From: JBCCRV01 sp047619315
Lineage (GTDB): Bacteria; Myxococcota_A; Polyangia; Polyangiales; Houyiibacteriaceae
Direction of reading: 5' to 3'
Assembly: GCA_047619315.1 (NCBI GenBank)
Contig: JBLHKB010000417.1
Span: forward strand, 1-6,337
Length of the DNA stretch: 6,337 nt
In this document: positions 1 through 4,690 of the stretch, in pieces
How the letters are laid out: every line of letters begins with the position of its first letter
How positions within the stretch are numbered: position 1 is the stretch's first letter
Translations under genes and position numbers: made by a program
Notes under the pieces: generated by a model
What the model saw: only the letters and a program-made list of their open reading frames with translations
What the model was told of the DNA's origin: nothing
Database searches by the model: none

Positions 1-1649
1 TCGTCACAGGCTTCGAAGCGCGTGGCGATATCGTCGCCGCAGGTGAAGTTACAGGTGGAGGGCGCCTGGTTGAAGTTGGCGAGGGTGAGCTGATACTGGG
101 AGCGCGTCGTGTGTCTCTCCGCTTGGAAGACGACGGCTTCGTAGATGCCGCCGACGCGTAGGTCGAGGGCCTCAAGACAGCCAGTGTTGTTCATCCCGGG
201 GTCGATGTTTGCGCACTCGGAGAGAGTGATGGAGCCGTCCTCGCGTCCGTGAACGCCGCCGATGTCGACGGCGAGGCGACCGTTGACGAAGACCCAGACA
301 TCATCATCACCGCTGAAGGTGAGGGTTTCGTCACCGGAGTATTCAAACCAGTAGCGCACTTCGCTGGTGAAGAAGAAGTTCTGGGCGCCGGTTCCATTGC
401 CATCGTTGAAGGCCATTTCGAGGCCCTCGGCGATGAAGCCTGCGGCATCTGTTCCGTCGAGGGGCATGCTCAGTGGGAAGAACGACTCGCTGTCGAACTG
501 GTAGGTTCCGCCGCCGGTGGCGAGCAAGGTCATGGTTTGGGCCACGGTTCGGTTGACGTCGTTGTCGCTTCGGTACCATTGGGCGAAGCTGTCCGAGCTC
601 TCGACGACATCCGAGGAGATGAGGACGGGGCGTCCGTCCGTCAGCGTCGTCTCCACCATGCCTGCGTCCGAACCGAGGAAACATTGGAAGTCGGGGTGGG
701 AGAAGGGCGGCACTGCTCCGGGCGTTCCAGCGAGGGGTGGTGACCCTGTGGCGCAGCTGCCCATGAAGTCCCGAATGACGACGGGGAGGAGCACTTCGGC
801 AGCATCCGGCAGCGGAACCTCAACGCAGGCGAAGCCCTCTTCGACCTGACACTCTGCGCTGCAGCCGTCGCCGCTCTGGGTGTTGCCATCATCGCAGCCT
901 TCGGGGGCGAAGATGACGCTGTCGCCGCAGAACGCTTCGCACGTTCCATCCGTGCAGCTCGGCTCGCGGGTACACAGAGGTGTGCACCCATCGCCGATGA
1001 ATTGGTTGCCGTCATCGCAGCGTTCTGTCCCTTCGGTGACGCCGTCGCCGCAGGTGGTGGGCGCGCACATCGTGCCGGTGCAAACAAAGCCCTCCTCGAG
1101 GACGCACGTCGCAGAACAGCCATCGCCGTCGGCTGCGTTACCGTCGTCACAGGCTTCGAAGCCCACGGTAAAACCATCACCGCACGCGGCGGCGGCGCAC
1201 GCTCGGGCGACAAAGGCGCACTCCCAGCCTTCTTCTACGTGGCACTCCTCATCGCAGCCATCCCCGGCGACATCGTTTCGGTCGTCGCAGGTCTCGTCGC
1301 CTTCGAGGCGGCCGTTGCCGCAAGTGACGACTCGGATGCAGGCCTCGCCGGCCTGAACGCACACGAAACCAGCCTCTTCCGCGCAGGCATCTGTGCAGCC
1401 GTCGCCGGCGCTGGTGTTGCCATCGTCGCAGGCCTCGTCGCTGGCTAGGACGCCGTCCCCGCAGATCGCCGGCCCCGCGTCTCGACCTGGGAGTGTTGGC
1501 ACGTCGGGCGTCGCCGCATCGGGAGTGGGTGCATCGCTGCCGCGTCCAGCATCACCAATGGTTCCCGAATCGAACCCCCCGTCGTCGTCGCCTCCACATG
1601 CTGTGAGAATTAGGGTGAACGTGAAGGCGAGAAACGGGCGTAAGGTCAT
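1..1649 (-). CDS. Surface lipoprotein with Myxococcus Cys-rich (DUF4215) repeats and a fibro-slime domain, C-terminus off the window
   Basis: The frame runs unbroken from ATG at 1649 to the left edge, giving 549 visible residues and no stop. Residues 1-18 form a lipoprotein signal (one Arg, hydrophobic core, lipobox LTAC), so Cys18 should be lipidated. An acidic Gly/Asp/Pro-rich linker (19-62) follows. Five Cys-rich repeats begin at Cys63, 110, 156, 200 and 241, with pattern CGDG..E.CDDGN..GDGC...C..E.GF.C. A fibro-slime domain spans about 287-523: LPVVIRDF (288-295), HPDFQC (318-323), GDDDVWVFVNG (447-457), AERHTTRSQYQLTL (510-523). A sixth repeat starts at Cys537 and is cut by the edge. Both domain types are known from large surface-exposed or secreted proteins of Myxococcota; the exact function, perhaps adhesion or matrix, is inference. 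An in-frame ATG at 1679 and GTG at 1652 also exist, but 1649 gives the best signal peptide. No strong Shine-Dalgarno is visible. The upstream gene on the same strand ends 135 bp away. Confidence 0.9.
   Translation of the reverse strand, partial: MTLRPFLAFTFTLILTACGGDDDGGFDSGTIGDAGRGSDAPTPDAATPDVPTLPGRDAGPAICGDGVLASDEACDDGNTSAGDGCTDACAEEAGFVCVQAGEACIRVVTCGNGRLEGDETCDDRNDVAGDGCDEECHVEEGWECAFVARACAAAACGDGFTVGFEACDDGNAADGDGCSATCVLEEGFVCTGTMCAPTTCGDGVTEGTERCDDGNQFIGDGCTPLCTREPSCTDGTCEAFCGDSVIFAPEGCDDGNTQSGDGCSAECQVEEGFACVEVPLPDAAEVLLPVVIRDFMGSCATGSPPLAGTPGAVPPFSHPDFQCFLGSDAGMVETTLTDGRPVLISSDVVESSDSFAQWYRSDNDVNRTVAQTMTLLATGGGTYQFDSESFFPLSMPLDGTDAAGFIAEGLEMAFNDGNGTGAQNFFFTSEVRYWFEYSGDETLTFSGDDDVWVFVNGRLAVDIGGVHGREDGSITLSECANIDPGMNNTGCLEALDLRVGGIYEAVVFQAERHTTRSQYQLTLANFNQAPSTCNFTCGDDIATRFEACD
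825..1463 (-). repeat. Five tandem DUF4215 / Myxococcus cysteine-rich repeats (coding)
   Basis: These are five degenerate protein-level repeats of about 41-47 residues (123-141 bp), starting at Cys63, 110, 156, 200 and 241 of the lipoprotein. Each has the core CDDGN (CDDRN in repeat 2) followed by GDGC four residues later, and most end in E-E-G-[FW]-x-C; repeat 4 ends differently, in TREPSC. The regular cysteines imply a stack of small disulfide-bonded units, as expected for a protein outside the cytoplasm. Repeat 2 carries Arg in place of the usual Gly, and repeat 5 begins CGDS. At DNA level the copies have diverged, so the array is old and not a recent slippage product. Confidence 0.88.
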
Positions 1650-1784
1650 CACCCAAATGATAGCGATTCCAGGCGGCATCGCCCAATATCCAAGTCGTCT
1701 TCTTGTGATTTCGGTCGGAGTTTGCACGCACGGGCGTACACCGCGCGTGTTCGAGGCGGTGCTGGAGCAGCTTAGCGTTTTCGT
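1650..1784. other. Short intergenic region upstream of the repeat lipoprotein gene
   Basis: This 135-bp gap separates two minus-strand genes. It holds a weak inverted repeat (CACCGC at 1739-1744 with GCGGTG at 1756-1761, 11-nt loop) without a T-run, and a TATCAT hexamer read on the minus strand at 1662-1657 that resembles a -10 box but lacks a good -35 partner. I see no convincing promoter or terminator, so whether the two genes are co-transcribed stays open. Confidence 0.4.
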
Positions 1785-2492
1785 CTAGCGTGATGGACGA
1801 AGCGAGACGAAGAAGTTGATGGCCAGGGTGTGGGCGATACGATCAACGGGTTCGCGGCGTAAGTAAACGAAAAGGTAGCCGGCTTCGAGGCGTGCCCAGG
1901 GCGTCATTTGGAGGAACGGACCAATGAAGAGTCGGTTTTGATCAAAGCCCGCGGGCGCGCCCCAATCGGTGTCGTTCAGGCCGAGGAAGAGCTCGTCCCA
2001 CACTGCGACACCCACGGGGGCGCTTGTCGGCTGCCAGTTGGCGCGGACGAATTGCCGTAGCCGAAAGCCGACGACGTCGCCCGCTTCGCTAAAGCGTTGT
2101 TCGAAGCGGGTGCGAGCCTGGAGCGTCCAACCGCCGATAGAGCGTGTGAGAATGGCCTGCTGCCAGAGGCGGTGTTCGCTGCGGGAACCTGCGCCATCCG
2201 TGAACACAGGGACCCACGCGTAGCCAACCCACAGGCTGAGCCAGTCAGTGACCGCAAGGCCAATGCCTGGACGGACGATGAGCACGGTGCCTGCCTCCCC
2301 ACGCCGCGCGTGAAGGTCGAACCATAAGCTGACGCGTGGCGTTTCCGGTTGGAATGCAGCGCTCCCAAGGAGGGCGGACCATAGCTGGAACTCATCGTCA
2401 CTTTGCGCATTGGCGGACGGGGCAACGAAGGCGGACAGAGCCACGGCTGCGAGAACGCAGAGTCGGTGCTTTTTGGGTTTGTGAGATCGCAT
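1785..2492 (-). CDS. DUF2490-family outer-membrane beta-barrel protein
   Basis: The predicted protein has 235 residues. Residues 1-29 form a classical Sec signal: basic start (MRSHKPKKHR), hydrophobic core, and an ANA cleavage site before Gln30. The mature part resembles DUF2490, a family of Gram-negative outer-membrane barrels of unknown function. Visible family-like motifs are EHRLWQQ (106-112), RTRFEQRF (127-134), WDELFLGLN (165-173), FDQNRLFIGP (183-192) and a C-terminal strand with alternating hydrophobic residues. Length fits the family. The frame is open back to 2630, but only the start at 2492 puts the signal peptide at the N-terminus. No Shine-Dalgarno lies at normal distance; instead a four-codon mini-ORF with a strong RBS ends 4 nt upstream, which suggests reinitiation. 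The gene is divergent from the S41 gene and is followed on its strand by the repeat lipoprotein. Family call is from motif recall, without a profile search. Confidence 0.8.
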   Translation of the reverse strand: MRSHKPKKHRLCVLAAVALSAFVAPSANAQSDDEFQLWSALLGSAAFQPETPRVSLWFDLHARRGEAGTVLIVRPGIGLAVTDWLSLWVGYAWVPVFTDGAGSRSEHRLWQQAILTRSIGGWTLQARTRFEQRFSEAGDVVGFRLRQFVRANWQPTSAPVGVAVWDELFLGLNDTDWGAPAGFDQNRLFIGPFLQMTPWARLEAGYLFVYLRREPVDRIAHTLAINFFVSLRPSR

Positions 2493-2615
2493 GCGGTCAA
2501 TAGTCGAGCATAAGCCGGGCCCTCCTTCAACAGCTGCGCACCTGGGCACCCGAGCGTGGAGAATCGATGGTACACAAGACCTGGTGTTCTTACTGGTGAT
2601 TGCAAGAGTCCCCCT
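2493..2615. promoter_or_regulatory. Divergent intergenic region between the DUF2490 and S41 genes
   Basis: This stretch must carry the promoters of both divergent genes, because both start here and read outwards. I cannot pick out confident -35/-10 pairs in either direction. It contains the mini-ORF leader of the DUF2490 gene near its left end. If the S41 gene starts at GTG 2556, the gap shrinks to 63 bp. The divergent layout hints at shared regulation but does not prove it. Confidence 0.35.
2497..2527 (-). promoter_or_regulatory. Strong Shine-Dalgarno plus four-codon mini-ORF (MLDY-stop) just before the DUF2490 gene
   Basis: On the minus strand AAGGAGGG occupies 2527-2520. Eight bases later comes ATG at 2511-2509, which reads M-L-D-Y and stops with TGA at 2499-2497. 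The start codon of the DUF2490 gene follows after only 4 nt. This is by far the best ribosome site near that gene, yet it is aimed at the mini-ORF and is 27 nt from the real ATG. Two readings are possible: termination-reinitiation through a tiny leader peptide, or initiation at 2492 with unusually long spacing. The sequence is seen directly; the function is inferred. Confidence 0.4.
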
Positions 2616-4052
2616 TTGACCTGTTGGCATTTAACACTTCAGCGATGCTTCGTCGCCGTAGTGGTCGTCGTATCGCTCGCGTGTGGAGGGCCACAGGCGA
2701 CAGCGCCGAGCGACGAAACGGCTGAAGCGTTTCACGAGCATGTTGTTGCTGCCTCCGAGTGTCGGGCCCCTGGGTCTGCCGCTTTGTCGCCACAGGAGAT
2801 GCTTGGTGATGTCGCGACCCTTGAGCGACTTTTCGCACGCGGCTACGCGGGCTATGACGCGACGGAACCGCAGGACTGGAGAGCGACATTTCGATCACTG
2901 CGGGAAGGCGTGCCGCACGCCGCATCCAGTGCGGAGTTTCGCGACTTTCTCGCCGCCGGGCTTCAGCGCGTGGATGACAACCATGTGGGGTTGTGGTCGT
3001 TTGATCCGTCGCGCACGTTTCGATCCACGAGCGGGCATGCACGCCCTTATGTCGGTCCGGCGCTAGCGCGTGGTGACGACGGTTGGCTCTCGGACGGTAC
3101 CCCTATTGGTACGTGTCGCGTCGATGAGGAAGTCGTGGAGCCGAAGCCGGTGTGGGGCGAAGGCGTCCTGGAGTACAGGCATGTGGTGCTCTCGCGCGAC
3201 GTGCTCAACTCGCTTGCTTGTGACGTTGGCCCCCTCGCGCTCGAAGAGCTGCAACTGGAGTACGAACGCGGCCCGGCATTCGAGCGAGTCGACGCACCGT
3301 TTCCTTGGCTTCGCCTTCGCAGTCTCATGACAACCCATGCGGGCGCTCTGGATCGCTTTGTCGAGACCGCGAGCGAGGTGAGCGATGAGCCTGTCGTGGT
3401 GGTGGACCTCCGTCACACCGGGGGCGGAAGCGACCGGTACCTTCGCCGCTTCTTCGCTGCGTTCGCCCACCAGCCACTCGCCTACTGGCACACCGGGACT
3501 CTGCGGAGCGAGACGATGCTTCAGGGCGCGCTCAACTTCTGGTCGTGCGTACGCGCAGCAAGTTCTGGGCGAGACGCTGCGGGGCGAGCGTGGCTCGACG
3601 CGCGAATCGCGCGCGCCGAGCGTGAGCTCGAAAGGGACATGAACGAGCGGGGCGTCTTTCGAGAAATCCTCGATCGTGAGATGCCGGTGGCGCCCGAGAG
3701 GGCTGAGCCGTTTGCTGGCCGGCTCTTGGTGGTCATCGATCGGGGCTGCATGTCGGCGTGCGAAAGCGCCGTCGTCTTGGCGCGGAATATTCCCGGGGCC
3801 CTCATCGTGGGTGAGAACACCGGAGGCGTCATGAAGGTCGGAGAGCTGCGTTGGTATCGCCTGCCGACGAGCCGGGTGTGGATCTCTCTCGGTCATCGAA
3901 GTCACCGTGACCCCGAGGGCGCTTTCGCCGAAGCGCGTGGCTTCGAGCCTCGCCTTTGGCTTGCACCAGGCAACACAGACGTACGTATTCGTGAACTTGC
4001 AACCTGCCTCGGGGATGCGACTTGCGCGAGCCGTTTGGAGGGTATCCAGTGA
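2616..4052 (+). CDS. S41-family peptidase, predicted lipoprotein
   Basis: From TTG 2616 the protein has 478 residues. It starts with a short N-region ending in Arg10, a Val-rich core and a lipobox SLAC, so Cys23 is the probable lipidated residue. An N-terminal helical region (about 45-120) leads to VDDNHVGLW with His123, matching the D-x-H motif of tricorn/IRBP-like S41 proteins. The core holds VVVDLRHTGGG (Asp264 onward, the S41 DLR-x-x-GGG motif) and CMSACESAVV, where Ser380 in SAxE aligns with the catalytic serine. GENTGG follows. The Lys that CtpA-type enzymes carry 25 residues after the serine is Val here; the nearest Lys is at +27. This points to an S41B-like Ser/His mechanism or altered activity. 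No PDZ domain is recognised. The frame is open back to GTG 2556, which would push the lipobox Cys to residue 43; I prefer 2616 (weak AAGAG upstream), but the start is uncertain. The stop overlaps the start of the next gene. Confidence 0.82.
   Translation: MTCWHLTLQRCFVAVVVVVSLACGGPQATAPSDETAEAFHEHVVAASECRAPGSAALSPQEMLGDVATLERLFARGYAGYDATEPQDWRATFRSLREGVPHAASSAEFRDFLAAGLQRVDDNHVGLWSFDPSRTFRSTSGHARPYVGPALARGDDGWLSDGTPIGTCRVDEEVVEPKPVWGEGVLEYRHVVLSRDVLNSLACDVGPLALEELQLEYERGPAFERVDAPFPWLRLRSLMTTHAGALDRFVETASEVSDEPVVVVDLRHTGGGSDRYLRRFFAAFAHQPLAYWHTGTLRSETMLQGALNFWSCVRAASSGRDAAGRAWLDARIARAERELERDMNERGVFREILDREMPVAPERAEPFAGRLLVVIDRGCMSACESAVVLARNIPGALIVGENTGGVMKVGELRWYRLPTSRVWISLGHRSHRDPEGAFAEARGFEPRLWLAPGNTDVRIRELATCLGDATCASRLEGIQ
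4037..4042 (+). promoter_or_regulatory. Ribosome binding site deciding the GTG 4049 start
   Basis: GGAGGG lies inside the end of the S41 gene, 6 nt before GTG at 4049. It supports that GTG over the in-frame TTG at 4022, which has no comparable site, and shows that the downstream membrane protein is translated from the same mRNA. Confidence 0.75.
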
Positions 4053-4690
4053 CGCGTATTTCTCGTCGTCAGCGTTCTGGTTTTCTGCGTTCGATGGCGC
4101 CCCTAGCGTTGGCGGTCCTAAGCTTGCTTTGGGCGGACCGTGCCCACGCCGCTTACGATCCTGAGACCGATGGGTGGAGAGTCGGGATCGGTGACGCATC
4201 GGTCTTTGGCTACTTCGCCGTCGTGCTCTACATGGTGGCGTCGCTGATGTTCCACCGGCGAGTTCGCTTGGATAGCGATGTCTTCAGCAAAAGAGCGAGC
4301 TACGGGATGCTCTTTCTGGCGTTAAACAAGGGGCTGGATCTTCAGACGGGCGTTGCGGACTGGGGAAAGCAGATGGCCCTCGAAGGCGGTTGGTACGGCG
4401 TCCGATTTGTCGAGCAGCTGACGTTCATCGGGTTGGGTATCGCGTTGGGTGTCTGGGCTGCATGGGCTCTGCCGAAACGACTGGGAGAGGCGTGGCCGCA
4501 GCACCGAATGTCAGCGCTGGCGTTGGTCACGCTTGTCGTCTTTATCCTGGTTCGAGCTTCGTCGCTTCATCAGCTGGTGTTCCTTGGAAACGAGTGGTCC
4601 GGGCTAAGGCTAGGAACAGCCATCGAAGTGGTACTGACCATCGGGGTGATCGCCGGAGCACGCAAGAGTACTCGCTCAGTCGCTGGCTGA
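4049..4690 (+). CDS. Uncharacterised polytopic inner-membrane protein coupled to the S41 peptidase
   Basis: GTG at 4049 shares bases with the TGA stop of the S41 gene (GTGA), with GGAGGG 6 nt upstream, so the two are translationally coupled. The protein has 213 residues. Residues 1-34 are signal-like: Arg-rich start, hydrophobic stretch 17-29, AHA before Ala35. About four hydrophobic segments follow at roughly 50-68, 84-98 (weaker), 124-141 and 155-170, with a further one at 188-204. Two conserved-looking blocks stand out: NKGLDLQT (93-100) with D-W-G-K (104-107) and GGWYGVRFVEQ (113-123), then RASSLHQ (169-175) and an Glu193 near the last segment. I recall similar blocks (NKQLDLQT, GWY, R-x-S-F-H-H) in bacterial membrane proteins of unknown function, but cannot name a Pfam family. 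The function is unknown. The 3' end overlaps the convergent NRPS gene by 15 bp. Confidence 0.8.
   Translation: MTRISRRQRSGFLRSMAPLALAVLSLLWADRAHAAYDPETDGWRVGIGDASVFGYFAVVLYMVASLMFHRRVRLDSDVFSKRASYGMLFLALNKGLDLQTGVADWGKQMALEGGWYGVRFVEQLTFIGLGIALGVWAAWALPKRLGEAWPQHRMSALALVTLVVFILVRASSLHQLVFLGNEWSGLRLGTAIEVVLTIGVIAGARKSTRSVAG
4676..4690. other. 15-bp tail-to-tail overlap of the membrane-protein gene and the NRPS gene
   Basis: The plus-strand gene stops with TGA at 4688-4690 and the minus-strand NRPS gene stops with TGA at 4678-4676. The last codons of each therefore lie inside the other, and there is no intergenic space for a conventional terminator. Both reading frames are supported independently by motifs, so the overlap is real unless there is an assembly error. 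Confidence 0.85.

Noticed and set aside
249..1448. Long plus-strand open frames opposite the repeat lipoprotein, some hydrophobic and Ala/Val-rich
   Set aside because: They are the antisense of the Cys/Asp/Gly-rich coding repeats: codons for CDDGN and GDGC read backwards as Ala/Val/Ile codons. The minus-strand frame has domain motifs end to end; the plus frames have none and no RBS.
825..1463. CRISPR-like or satellite DNA repeat
   Set aside because: Periodicity is at protein level, with degenerate DNA copies of varying length inside one open frame; there are no identical direct repeats with unique spacers.
1650..1662. TATCAT 7 nt before the lipoprotein ATG (minus strand), suggesting a leaderless transcript
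   Set aside because: The hexamer matches a -10 box by chance level only, and the best upstream -35 candidate (TTGGGC) is poor. There is not enough support to call a promoter.
1739..1761. Inverted repeat downstream of the DUF2490 gene as a terminator
   Set aside because: The stem is only 6 bp with an 11-nt loop, and no T-run follows, so an intrinsic terminator is not supported.
2567..2599. Ten-codon ORF (starting MVHKTW) upstream of the S41 gene as a second leader peptide
   Set aside because: It has GGAG at short spacing but ends 16 nt before the TTG start. It may overlap the coding region if GTG 2556 is used. Such ORFs are frequent by chance.
4058..4093. Twin-arginine (Tat) signal in the membrane protein
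   Set aside because: Two adjacent Arg occur (SRRQRSGFLRS), but the spacing does not fit S-R-R-x-F-L-K, and the protein is polytopic, so Sec/SRP insertion is more likely.
3063..4199. A 378-codon minus-strand open frame opposite the S41 gene
   Set aside because: Its composition is rich in Arg, His and Pro without domains, as expected for antisense of a high-GC gene. The plus strand carries clear S41 motifs over the same bases.
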